Source of the DNA: CAG-492 sp045643465
GTDB taxonomy: Bacteria; Bacillota; Clostridia; TANB77; CAG-508
Assembly: GCA_045643465.1 (NCBI GenBank)
Contig: JAZUKV010000014.1
Span: 1 to 41,086 of the forward strand
Direction of reading: 5' to 3'
DNA: 41,086 nucleotides
Shown: positions 30,855 through 39,131 of the stretch, piece after piece
How the letters are laid out: every line of letters starts with the position of its first letter
Position numbering within the stretch: position 1 is the first letter of the stretch
Notes under the pieces: model-generated
Told to the model about the DNA's origin: nothing
The model's database searches: none
The model's input: only the letters and a program-made list of their open reading frames with translations
Translations under genes and position numbers: made by a program

Positions 30855-31607
30855 CTACTTTATATCATTCATATCATATAAATTTGGAACTAAATTTTTC
30901 TTAGACACAAATTTAGCAGCTGTTACGGCTCCATCTGCAAAAAGGGTTCTTGAATATGCTGTATGTTTGATTTCGAAACTTTCATTTTCGCTAAAAAATA
31001 TGACAGAATGCTCGCCTACGATATTCCCACCTCTAATAGAGCTAATTCCAATTTCATTTTTTGACCTTTTCTCATGTTTACTATGTCTATCAAATTCATA
31101 TGACATTGAATTATTCAATGCTTTATTTATAGATTCAGCAAGTAACATTGCTGTTCCACTTGGACTATCTATTTTTCGATTATGATGTGTCTCAATAATT
31201 TCTATATCATTACTTTTTAATATTTGTGCCAAATTAGCTACAATTCTACACATTAGATTTATATCTAAAGACATATTAGCCGATTTAAATATTGGTATAT
31301 GCTTTGAAGCTTCTTTAATCTCCGCTTCTTGCTCTGGATTAAATCCAGTAGTAGCTATTACCACAGGTATTTTATTATCAACAGCATATTTTAAAACATT
31401 CATAGTAGCAACAGGAATTGAAAAATCAATTATAACATCCGCTTCATCATTAATATCATTATAATTTGTATATACAGGGAATGTATATTCACCAGTATTC
31501 TCCTTATCAATACCACCTATTAGCACACAATCATTATCAAGATTAACAATCTTAGCAACTTCTTGTCCCATTTTTCCATTACACCCATTAATTAAAACCT
31601 TAATCAT
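30855..31607 (-). CDS. dapB: 4-hydroxy-tetrahydrodipicolinate reductase
   Basis: A 250-aa NAD(P)H-dependent reductase of lysine biosynthesis. It has the N-terminal Rossmann loop NGCNGKMGQEVAKIV (about residues 6-20), ATTGF near 85, and the substrate motif ETHHNRKIDSPSGTA near 133-147 with the catalytic His pair and Lys. An in-frame extension upstream to 31694 reads through the REP-like repeat (repeated TVPNS) and is not real; AAAGGAG precedes the ATG at 31605-31607. It follows dapA in the same direction, with the repeat cluster between them. Confidence 0.94.
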   Translation of the reverse strand: MIKVLINGCNGKMGQEVAKIVNLDNDCVLIGGIDKENTGEYTFPVYTNYNDINDEADVIIDFSIPVATMNVLKYAVDNKIPVVIATTGFNPEQEAEIKEASKHIPIFKSANMSLDINLMCRIVANLAQILKSNDIEIIETHHNRKIDSPSGTAMLLAESINKALNNSMSYEFDRHSKHEKRSKNEIGISSIRGGNIVGEHSVIFFSENESFEIKHTAYSRTLFADGAVTAAKFVSKKNLVPNLYDMNDIK

Positions 31608-31629
31608 TAAAAACTCCTTTCTACATTTT

Positions 31630-31699
31630 AAAGTGGAATTGGGGACGGTTCCTTTTTCCACTTTTGGGGAATTGGGGACGGTTCTCTTTTCCACTTTTT
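31630..31699. repeat. REP-like repeat, locus 1 (two units)
   Basis: Two tandem units share the core AATTGGGGACGGTTC followed by a T-rich loop and TTCCACTTTT. The first unit has the full AAGTGGAA stem pairing with TTCCACTT. It lies inside the 99-base gap between dapA and dapB. Confidence 0.85.
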
Positions 31700-31706
31700 T
31701 TGTTTA

Positions 31707-32576
31707 TTATAATAATGCTTTTTTTAATAGCTCTTTTTTATCTTCACTCATTTCCACTAATGGTAATCTTGGTACTCCAAAATTATAGCCTTTCATATTT
31801 AAAGCTGCTTTTATCGGAATAGGATTTACCTCTGAAAATAAGTTATCTACCAAATTTAAACAATTCAATTGCTTTCTAGTAGCTTCTTTTACATTTCCAT
31901 TTAAATAATCATATACCATATCATGTGTATACTTAGGATATATATTAGATAAAACGGATATTACTCCAATTCCCCCCACTGATAGTACTGGTATAATCTG
32001 ATCATCATTTCCGGAATAAATTGACAAATTATCTTGACATAGAGAAGCAATCTTAGCAACTTGTGATATATTCCCACTAGCTTCTTTTATTGCTACTATA
32101 TTATCTATTTTTGATAATTCAAAACAAGTTTCTGGTAAAATATTTACACCTGTTCTTCCTGGTACATTATACATTATTATAGGTAATGATGTGTTTTTAG
32201 CAATTGCTTTGTAGTGCTCTATTAAACCTTTTTGTGTTGTTTTATTATAATATGGTGTTACCACTAATACTCCATCCACACCTATTGATTCGGCGTATTT
32301 TGTTGTTTCTATTGCTGATGCTGTATTATTTGAACCTGTTCCTGCTATTACTGGCACTCTCTTATTAACAGTATCTACCATGAATTTAATAGTATCTCTT
32401 CGCTCTTGCTCTGTCATTGTTGCAGCTTCACCTGTAGTTCCACATACTATTATTGCATCTACCCCTTCTGCTATTTGTTGCTCTATTAGTTTCTTAAATT
32501 CCTCAAAATTAATTCCGTTTTCATTAAAAGGTGTTGCTATTGCGGTACCACAACCTCTAAATAATATTTTTTTCAT
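31707..32576 (-). CDS. dapA: 4-hydroxy-tetrahydrodipicolinate synthase
   Basis: A 289-aa TIM-barrel aldolase condensing pyruvate with aspartate semialdehyde, the branch point to lysine and dipicolinate. GCGTAIATPF opens the protein, GTTGEAATM is near 45, the catalytic tyrosine is in YYNKTTQKGLIEHY and MYNVPGRTGVNI near 107-142, and the Schiff-base lysine is in IVAIKEASGN near 160. The in-frame start at 32594 adds six residues; GAGGAGG precedes the ATG at 32574-32576. It lies between asd and dapB. Confidence 0.95.
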   Translation of the reverse strand: MKKILFRGCGTAIATPFNENGINFEEFKKLIEQQIAEGVDAIIVCGTTGEAATMTEQERRDTIKFMVDTVNKRVPVIAGTGSNNTASAIETTKYAESIGVDGVLVVTPYYNKTTQKGLIEHYKAIAKNTSLPIIMYNVPGRTGVNILPETCFELSKIDNIVAIKEASGNISQVAKIASLCQDNLSIYSGNDDQIIPVLSVGGIGVISVLSNIYPKYTHDMVYDYLNGNVKEATRKQLNCLNLVDNLFSEVNPIPIKAALNMKGYNFGVPRLPLVEMSEDKKELLKKALL

Positions 32577-32687
32577 ATTAAACCTCCTCCTCATATTTTT
32601 ATTTGTTACTCATTAATTTTATATCACAAAAAGTATATATATGTATATACGAATTTTTGTTTGCTTTTAATTTCTAATACAATATCA

Positions 32688-33695
32688 TTAGCTTTGTATA
32701 AGCTTTTCTAATATCTGTACAGCATTACTTGCTGCTCCTTTTCTTGTATTATCTGCAACTACCCACATATTAATTCCTGATTTAACACTATAATCTCTCC
32801 TTATTCTTCCTACTAATACTTTATCTTGATTATTTGAATCTATTGGCATAGGATATATATTATTATTTATATCATCCTTTACAATTATCCCATCCGCTTC
32901 CTTCAATGTTTCTATTAAGTCATTGATTTCAAAATCTTTTTCAAATTCTACATTAATAGACTCACTATGAGAATTGAATACTGGTACTCTTACAGTAGTA
33001 GCTGTTATTGGTAAATTTGGTCTTTTTAAAATTTTTCTAGTTTCATCTATCATTTTATGCTCTTCTTTAGTGTATCTATCATCTGTAAAATCATCTATAT
33101 GAGGTATACAATTATTGAATATATCATATGGAAATTTTCTTAATTCATACTTTGTATTTCCTATATAATTTTCTATTCCTGATTCTAAATCTTGTATACC
33201 TTTTAAGCCTGCACCTGACACAGCTTGATATGTTGAATATACAATCCTCTTTATCTTATATTTTTTATCCAATGGACTTAATGGAACTACAGCCTGTATA
33301 GTAGAACAATTAGGATTAGCTATAATGCCATTATTACGTTCCGCTTCTTCCATATTAACCTCAGGAACTATTAATGGTACATCTTTACACATTCTAAAAA
33401 AACTACTATTATCTATTATCGTACATTCGTTCGTTTTTGCAATTTGAGCATATTTTTCTGATACTTTTGCTCCTGCAGTAAATATTGCATAATCAAATCC
33501 TTCATCAAATGATTGCTCTGTTAATTCCTGAACAATATATTTCTCATTATTAAAAATTAATGTACTACCAGCAGATTTACTTGAAGCAAAAAACTTATAT
33601 TCACCAATAGGAAGATTTTTTTCTTCTAAGACATTTCTAACAATTCTTCCAACAACTCCTGTACAACCTACTAAAGCTAATTTATATTTTTTCAT
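32688..33695 (-). CDS. asd: Aspartate-semialdehyde dehydrogenase
   Basis: A 335-aa NADP-dependent enzyme reducing aspartyl phosphate. The N-terminal ALVGCTGVVGRIVRNVL binds cofactor; the active-site cysteine is in NPNCSTIQAVVPLSPL (about 126-141); SGAGLKGIQDLESGI and RVPVFNSHSESINVEFE follow in family order, and WVVADNTRKGAASNAVQI closes it. A TTG four codons upstream is in frame but too close to its AAAGGA, so the ATG at 33693-33695 is used. It is first of the asd-dapA-dapB run. Confidence 0.94.
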   Translation of the reverse strand: MKKYKLALVGCTGVVGRIVRNVLEEKNLPIGEYKFFASSKSAGSTLIFNNEKYIVQELTEQSFDEGFDYAIFTAGAKVSEKYAQIAKTNECTIIDNSSFFRMCKDVPLIVPEVNMEEAERNNGIIANPNCSTIQAVVPLSPLDKKYKIKRIVYSTYQAVSGAGLKGIQDLESGIENYIGNTKYELRKFPYDIFNNCIPHIDDFTDDRYTKEEHKMIDETRKILKRPNLPITATTVRVPVFNSHSESINVEFEKDFEINDLIETLKEADGIIVKDDINNNIYPMPIDSNNQDKVLVGRIRRDYSVKSGINMWVVADNTRKGAASNAVQILEKLIQS

Positions 33696-33762
33696 ATTAA
33701 TCACCAAATCCTTTCTTGATTAATTTTATAAATTTCTTCTGAAAATATAACAAAAAGCAAAA

Positions 33763-33800
33763 AAAATATTAAATATTGCACACACAATACTTAATATTTT
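33763..33800 (-). terminator. Terminator of the 281-aa gene
   Basis: 16-base AT-rich arms (33763-33778 and 33785-33800, one mismatch) with an oligo-T tract following on the minus strand. It separates the hypothetical gene from asd. Confidence 0.8.
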
Positions 33801-33805
33801 TAATA

Positions 33806-34651
33806 TTATCTTTCATTATCATTGTCTATATACATATTATTATTTTCTTTTGATGTATTTTCTAAATTGCATATATCTTTAGGTTTGCTCTTTTTTCTTT
33901 TATATGAATTCTTGAAATAACATTCATGTCGTATTTCAAATGCTTGTTTACAATATTCCTCTGCTGATATATATTTGCATGATATTCTTTTTTTACCTAA
34001 TTCAAATTTAATCTGCTCTTCTGTATTTCCTTCTTTAACTAAATCATACACAATATTTAATATCTCTAAATATGTTCCATTTTTATCTAATAAAGAGCTC
34101 CTAAAAATTCGAATTTCCAATTCCTCTAATTTTTCTACTGATATGTCTATTGAATATTTGCTTTGTAAGTTTTTAATGATTTCTACATCCATATATCCAT
34201 TTAAAACCCAAGTTATTATTTTATTTTTAACTTCATCATTTATCAAATTATCTAGTAACACTTCATTATCTTTTTCAATCTTCTTAATAAACACTGTTCG
34301 CACGAATAAGCATTTTGCTTTAATTACTTCTCTATTTTCTATTCCTACTTCTTTATTAAAATAATTTACTATTTCTCTATCTTTATATCCTTCTTTATAC
34401 ATTCGCATAATATTTAAATTCGTTAAATGTTCCTCAATCAACTCCTTCTGTTCAACACTTATATCATTATATAATCTGATTATAGCTCCATTCTGGATTT
34501 GATATTCTGTTAAAAAATCAACATAATCTTCGTATGTTATACCTTTTATATTATTTTTAAAAAGGTCCTTATATATTTTTGTATAACTAATTTTTGTAGA
34601 TTGTAATTCATCTATTATCTTCTTTTTATCATCATCTGATATTTTTGACAT
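33806..34651 (-). CDS. Hypothetical helical protein with repeated HTH-like units
   Basis: Not recognised. A 281-aa soluble, highly charged protein. Three segments share a pattern of a short helix, a G and a second helix with E-I spacing: residues 80-100 (IMRMYKEGYKDREIVNYF), 145-166 (IITWVLNGYMDVEIIKNL) and 199-220 (IVYDLVKEGNTEEQIKFEL). Each resembles a small helix-turn-helix of the kind found in resolvase or sigma-like proteins. The C-terminal 40 residues are basic then Asn-rich and probably disordered. It ends in its own terminator and is not clearly in an operon with asd. DNA binding is a guess from the repeats. Confidence 0.65.
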   Translation of the reverse strand: MSKISDDDKKKIIDELQSTKISYTKIYKDLFKNNIKGITYEDYVDFLTEYQIQNGAIIRLYNDISVEQKELIEEHLTNLNIMRMYKEGYKDREIVNYFNKEVGIENREVIKAKCLFVRTVFIKKIEKDNEVLLDNLINDEVKNKIITWVLNGYMDVEIIKNLQSKYSIDISVEKLEELEIRIFRSSLLDKNGTYLEILNIVYDLVKEGNTEEQIKFELGKKRISCKYISAEEYCKQAFEIRHECYFKNSYKRKKSKPKDICNLENTSKENNNMYIDNDNER

Positions 34652-34722
34652 AGTAACTTACTCCTTTAACAATTTAAAATATACTATATTATATATCTCT
34701 TTTATTGTTATGTCAACTGTTC

Positions 34723-34762
34723 GGTGGTGGAATTGGGGACGGTTCTTTTTTCCACCTTTTTC
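34723..34762. repeat. REP-like repeat, locus 2 (one unit)
   Basis: Same core AATTGGGGACGGTTC as locus 1, but the closing stem is GGTGGAA with TTCCACC instead of AGTGGAA with TTCCACT: both arms changed together. It lies between the 281-aa gene and the end of the dNTPase gene. Confidence 0.85.
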
Positions 34763-34788
34763 TATCGTTTTGTTTATTAGTTACGACT

Positions 34789-36006
34789 TTAAAAGCTTAT
34801 TATCTCATTATATATACTTATTGCATAATTATCCGTCATTCCTGCTATATAATCAATAACAGCCTTACAATAATCTTGTTTTGAATACTCATATATCAAT
34901 TTATTTTTAAAACTACTATTTCTTTCTTCTTTGATAGGAAAATATTTAATAATCCAATTTTTAAATTCTGATATTGTTTTAGGATAAATTTTTTGTGCAT
35001 TTTCGAAATTTTCAGCAATATTGTCTTCAGAATATAAATTTTTCAAAGTTACATATATTCTATTAATAACTACATTAAAATATTCATTTGAAGCTTCCAT
35101 TCTTGAATTAAAATAAATATATTTATAATTAAATTTCTTTATATTATCTATTAAATTTAATTTTTCTTCAGAAAAACATAGCCCCTTATCTACAGTACTA
35201 TTATTACATAGATCAACTATTAAATCATTAATAATATTAGTATTGTTCAAAGTCATATCAGCATCTATATTCAATATTTGTTTCAATTCGTCAATATTTT
35301 CTTTTGTAAGTAATTTTAAATGAAGAGCATCTTCTAAATCTCTTCCTATGTAAGAAATTTTATCTGCAATTTTTACTACACAGCCTTCCCATGTATATGG
35401 ATTATACTGATTTGGCTTTATATATTGATTTAAATCAATATATTCTGCTCGTGGTTTTAACGCATTTTCATCGATTTCACCACAATGAGAAATAATTCCA
35501 TCTCTAACAGCATATGTAAGGTTTAAATTTTTTAAATCTCCATTATCATCTTCCAGTAGCTCTATATCATCAACAAAGTGAACTCCATTTTTTTCATGCC
35601 AGAAAGATTGGTTAAGCTCTTGTAAAGAAATTTTATTAAGTATCTTCTCTCCGCTATGGCCAAATGGGCTATGTCCTAAATCATGTGCGATAGAAATAGC
35701 TTTCGTAAGCTCCACATTTAACCCTAAATATGTAGCTATTGTATTACTTATTGAATCCACATAATTTACATGTTCAATTCTTGTACAAACATGATCACTT
35801 GTTGGTGAAAAAAATACTTGAGTCTTATGTTTTAATCTTCTATAAGCATTACAATGTAAAATTCTTGTACAATCCCTTTTAAATTCTGATCTAATATCTC
35901 CGCTTCGAGAATATAAACTATCTGCTCTTTTAATTAAATTATTCCAATTAGGATTATTCTCATTTGCTGCTACTGATGAAAAACTTCCTTTAAAACTTTT
36001 TTCCAT
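34789..36006 (-). CDS. dNTP triphosphohydrolase (dGTPase-like)
   Basis: A 405-aa HD-superfamily enzyme splitting dNTPs into nucleoside and triphosphate, controlling nucleotide pools. The histidine of RRLKHKTQVFF and the set VCTRIEHVNYV, SIAHDLGHSPFGHSGEKIL (about 105-123, HD pair and second His) and CVVKIADKISYIGRDLEDA are all present. The open frame extends 48 codons upstream into ppdK and through two REP-like units, which is not coding; AAGGAGG precedes the ATG at 36004-36006. The ribosome binding site abuts the end of the repeat. Confidence 0.9.
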   Translation of the reverse strand: MEKSFKGSFSSVAANENNPNWNNLIKRADSLYSRSGDIRSEFKRDCTRILHCNAYRRLKHKTQVFFSPTSDHVCTRIEHVNYVDSISNTIATYLGLNVELTKAISIAHDLGHSPFGHSGEKILNKISLQELNQSFWHEKNGVHFVDDIELLEDDNGDLKNLNLTYAVRDGIISHCGEIDENALKPRAEYIDLNQYIKPNQYNPYTWEGCVVKIADKISYIGRDLEDALHLKLLTKENIDELKQILNIDADMTLNNTNIINDLIVDLCNNSTVDKGLCFSEEKLNLIDNIKKFNYKYIYFNSRMEASNEYFNVVINRIYVTLKNLYSEDNIAENFENAQKIYPKTISEFKNWIIKYFPIKEERNSSFKNKLIYEYSKQDYCKAVIDYIAGMTDNYAISIYNEIISF

Positions 36007-36022
36007 TATTAAAAACCTCCTT

Positions 36023-36090
36023 AAGTGGAAAAGAGAACCGTCCCCAATTCCCAAAAAGTGGAAATAAGAACCGTCCCCAATTCCATTTTT
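36023..36090. repeat. REP-like repeat, locus 3 (two units, inverted)
   Basis: Two tandem units in the opposite orientation to loci 1 and 2, each with GAACCGTCCCCAATT on the plus strand. The unit order and junction (TTTGGGAATTGGGGACGG on the minus strand) match locus 1. It fills the whole gap between the ppdK stop and the dNTPase ribosome binding site. Confidence 0.85.
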
Positions 36091-38705
36091 TATTTTAAAG
36101 CTGCTTGTGCTGCTGCTAATCTTGCTATTGGCACTCTGAATGGTGAACATGATACATATGTTAAACCTATTTTATGGCAGAATTCAACTGTTTGAGGATT
36201 TCCACCATGCTCTCCACATATTCCTAGCTCTATATTTGGTCTTATTTTTTTTGCATCTTCTATAGCCATTTTCATTAATTTTCCAACACCTACTTGATCT
36301 ACTCTTTGGAATGGATCAAATTCGAATACTTTTTGCTCATAATAGTATTTTAAAAATTTTCCTGCATCATCACGACTAAATCCATATGTTAACTGTGTTA
36401 AATCGTTAGTTCCGAATGAGAAAAATTCTGCTTCTTTTGCTATAGCATCGGCTACTAAACAAGCTCTTGGTATTTCTATCATTGTTCCTATTTTATAAAT
36501 TAAGTCTGTTCCTGAATTTTTAATAATTTCAGCAGCAGTATTTTCTATTATTTCTTTTACAAATTTTAGCTCTTTTACTTCTCCTACAAGTGGAACCATT
36601 ATTTCTGGAATAACTTTTACTCCTTCATTTTGAACATTTATTGCCGCTTCTATAATAGCTCTTGTTTGCATTGCCGCTATTTCTGGATATGTTATAGATA
36701 ATCTACAACCGCGATGTCCCATCATAGGATTGAATTCATGTAAATCTAAAACTACTGACTTTAGCTCTTCAAAACTCATATGCATGTCGTTTGCTAGCTC
36801 TGCTATCTCTTCATCTTCGTGTGGCAAAAATTCATGTAAAGGTGGATCTAATAATCTAATTGTTACAGGATATCCTTTCATAGCTCTAAACAAACCTTCA
36901 AAATCGTTTCTTTGCATAGGTAATATCTTATTTAAAGCTTCTGCTCTTTGCTCTGGTGTTTTTGATACAATCATTTCTCTTATTGCAGCGATTCTATCTG
37001 GTTCGAAAAACATGTGTTCTGTTCTGCATAATCCTATTCCTTGTGCTCCAAAGTTGTAGGCTCTTTCAGCATCTTTTGGATTATCTGCATTAGTTCTAAC
37101 TTCTAATGTTCTTATACTATCTGCCCATCCCATAAAAGTTGCAAAATCTCCTGAAACTGATGCTTCAACAGTATCTATCCTTTCTCCATAAACATTTCCT
37201 GTAGCACCATCTAATGAAATATAATCTCCTTCATGATATGCTGTTCCGTTTTTTGTATAAAATACTTTTTCATCTTCATTAACAGTAAGCTCTTCACAAC
37301 CAGCAACACAGCATGTTCCCATACCACGTGCTACAACAGCAGCATGAGAAGTCATACCTCCCCTTACTGTTAGTATTCCGTTACAAACAATCATTCCTTC
37401 TATATCTTCTGGTGATGTTTCTAATCTAATTAATACTAGCTCTTTTTCTCCTGCATCCTTTAGCTCTTGTGCTCTTGCTGCAGTAAACACTACTTTTCCT
37501 GTAGCTGCACCTGGAGAAGCTGGTAATCCCTTTGCAATTGCTTTCGCTTTTTTCAATGCTTTTTGATCAAAATTAGAATGCAATAACTGTTCCAATTGAT
37601 TTGGCTCTACTTTTAGTACTGCTTCTTTTTCAGTAATTAGACCTTCTTTTACCATGTCAACAGCAACTTTTAGAGCAGCAACTGCTGTGCGTTTTGCATT
37701 TCTAGTCTGTAGCATATATAATTTACCATGCTCAATTGTAAATTCCATATCTTGTAAATCTTTATAATGATTTTCTAATTTTTTAGCAAAAGAAATAAAT
37801 TCATCATATGCCTCTTTATTTAAATATTTTAATGTATCAATAGGCTGTGGTGTACGTATACCTGCTACTACATCTTCACCTTGAGCATTCATCAAAAACT
37901 CTCCAAAAACTTCATTTTCCCCTGTTATAGGGTTTCTTGAAAAAGCTACTCCTGTACCACAATCATCTCCCATATTTCCAAAAACCATAGATTGAATATT
38001 AACAGCAGTTCCCCAATCTGAAGGAATATCATTTAATTTTCTATATGTTATTGCTCTTGGATTATTCCATGACCTAAATACTGCTTTTATAGCATCTAAT
38101 AATTGAGCTCTTGTATCTTGAGGAAATTCTTCATGCATATAATCTCTATAAATTCCTTTAAATACTTTTACTAAATCTTCCAAATCATTAGCATCCATAT
38201 CTGTATCTAAATTTAAATTGCGCTGTCTCTTTTTTAGGTCAATTGCATCCTCAAAAAGTTTCTTTGGTATTTCTTTTACTACATCACTATACATTTGTAT
38301 AAATCTTCTATAACTATCGTATGCAAACCTTCTATTCTTGTTAGCAATTGTTTGCACTACATCATCATTTATACCTAAATTCAAAATAGTATCCATCATT
38401 CCTGGCATAGAAGCTCTTGCGCCTGATCTAACTGATACTAATAAAGGTTTTTCTTTACTTCCTAATTTCTTACCTGTAAAATCCTCTAAATATATTAGAG
38501 CAGATTCAATTTGTTTTATTATTTCTTCATCAATTTGTTCATTATCTTCATAATATTTGTTACAAGCTTCTGTTGTAATTGTAAATCCTTGTGGAATTGG
38601 CATTCCTAATGAAGTCATCTCTGCCAAATTTGCTCCTTTTCCACCAAGAATATCTTTCATTTCTGCATTTCCTTCTTTGAAAAGATATACATATTTTTTA
38701 TCCAT
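36090..38705 (-). CDS. ppdK: Pyruvate, phosphate dikinase
   Basis: An 871-aa enzyme interconverting pyruvate, ATP and phosphate with PEP, AMP and pyrophosphate, used in PPi-linked glycolysis of anaerobes or in gluconeogenesis. The N-terminal ATP-grasp domain opens GGKGANLAEMTSLGMPIPQGF; SVRSGARASMPGMMDT follows near 90. The phosphohistidine is in GGMTSHAAVVARGMGTCCV near 450. The C-terminal PEP/pyruvate barrel has LCRTEHMFF, GHRGCRLSITYPE, SFGTNDLTQLTYGFSRDD and GICGEHGGNP. AAGGAGG precedes the ATG. Length is typical of the family. Confidence 0.96.
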   Translation of the reverse strand: MDKKYVYLFKEGNAEMKDILGGKGANLAEMTSLGMPIPQGFTITTEACNKYYEDNEQIDEEIIKQIESALIYLEDFTGKKLGSKEKPLLVSVRSGARASMPGMMDTILNLGINDDVVQTIANKNRRFAYDSYRRFIQMYSDVVKEIPKKLFEDAIDLKKRQRNLNLDTDMDANDLEDLVKVFKGIYRDYMHEEFPQDTRAQLLDAIKAVFRSWNNPRAITYRKLNDIPSDWGTAVNIQSMVFGNMGDDCGTGVAFSRNPITGENEVFGEFLMNAQGEDVVAGIRTPQPIDTLKYLNKEAYDEFISFAKKLENHYKDLQDMEFTIEHGKLYMLQTRNAKRTAVAALKVAVDMVKEGLITEKEAVLKVEPNQLEQLLHSNFDQKALKKAKAIAKGLPASPGAATGKVVFTAARAQELKDAGEKELVLIRLETSPEDIEGMIVCNGILTVRGGMTSHAAVVARGMGTCCVAGCEELTVNEDEKVFYTKNGTAYHEGDYISLDGATGNVYGERIDTVEASVSGDFATFMGWADSIRTLEVRTNADNPKDAERAYNFGAQGIGLCRTEHMFFEPDRIAAIREMIVSKTPEQRAEALNKILPMQRNDFEGLFRAMKGYPVTIRLLDPPLHEFLPHEDEEIAELANDMHMSFEELKSVVLDLHEFNPMMGHRGCRLSITYPEIAAMQTRAIIEAAINVQNEGVKVIPEIMVPLVGEVKELKFVKEIIENTAAEIIKNSGTDLIYKIGTMIEIPRACLVADAIAKEAEFFSFGTNDLTQLTYGFSRDDAGKFLKYYYEQKVFEFDPFQRVDQVGVGKLMKMAIEDAKKIRPNIELGICGEHGGNPQTVEFCHKIGLTYVSCSPFRVPIARLAAAQAALK

Positions 38706-38807
38706 AGTTAATCCTCCTTAAAATAATTCTTTTGTAATTCAAAATTATTATAACAATAAAAATTATAAAAATATATGCATAATAAAAATTTTTATTTATT
38801 ATTACAT

Positions 38808-38850
38808 AAAAAGAAGAGACTACATAACAAAATGTAATCTCTTCTTTTTT
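38808..38850 (-). terminator. Terminator of the 53-aa gene
   Basis: AAAAGAAGAGA with an additional TACAT pairs with ATGTA and CTCTTCTTTT around an A-rich loop; the arms end in A and T runs usable on either strand. It starts directly after the small gene's stop. Confidence 0.85.
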
Positions 38851-39011
38851 TACTTCGCTAAATTAGCTTTCGAAAACATGCTGATAGACCAACTAACAGC
38901 ATCAAAACCATCGCTAATTTTCATTGATGGTCTTTCTCCATTTTCAGCTTTAGCAATGAGTTTTCTAGCCCACATTGCTGCATCAAAATTTGGATCTACA
39001 GTATTGTGCAT
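38850..39011 (-). CDS. Conserved-looking small protein, 53 aa
   Basis: Not recognised. The frame runs from an ATG at 39009-39011 to a TAA at 38850-38852 and encodes MHNTVDPNFDAAMWARKLI, then KAENGERPSMKISDGFDAVS and a short tail ending SKANLAK. It is soluble, mixed-charge and contains two Trp; composition is that of a real folded or helical protein rather than random AT-rich translation. AGAAGGGAG lies upstream, at slightly long spacing. It has its own consensus promoter at 39095-39123 and a strong terminator, so it is an independent transcription unit between glyQS and ppdK. It could also be a small RNA that happens to be open, or the tail of an older gene. Confidence 0.6.
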   Translation of the reverse strand: MHNTVDPNFDAAMWARKLIAKAENGERPSMKISDGFDAVSWSISMFSKANLAK

Positions 39012-39094
39012 TCTAAAACAGCGCTCCCTTCTGATGTATTTCTTGTTGTTGCAGATTTAAAACGCATTGCGCTTTATATTAAGCAATAAATTGT

Positions 39095-39123
39095 ATTATA
39101 CTGTATGTAGTATTATTTGTCAA
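39095..39123 (-). promoter_or_regulatory. Consensus promoter for the 53-aa gene
   Basis: On the minus strand, TTGACA (39118-39123) and TATAAT (39095-39100) are perfect with a 17-base spacer. The -35 is nine bases beyond the glyQS stop, and the leader to the ATG is about 80 bases. Confidence 0.85.
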
Positions 39124-39131
39124 CATATTAA

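Noticed and set aside
31608..31694. N-terminal extension of DapB
   Set aside because: The extra residues come from translating the GGGGACGG repeats, and a good ribosome binding site precedes the internal ATG.
36007..36150. N-terminal extension of the dNTPase
   Set aside because: It overlaps ppdK and translates the REP-like repeats; AAGGAGG supports the later ATG.
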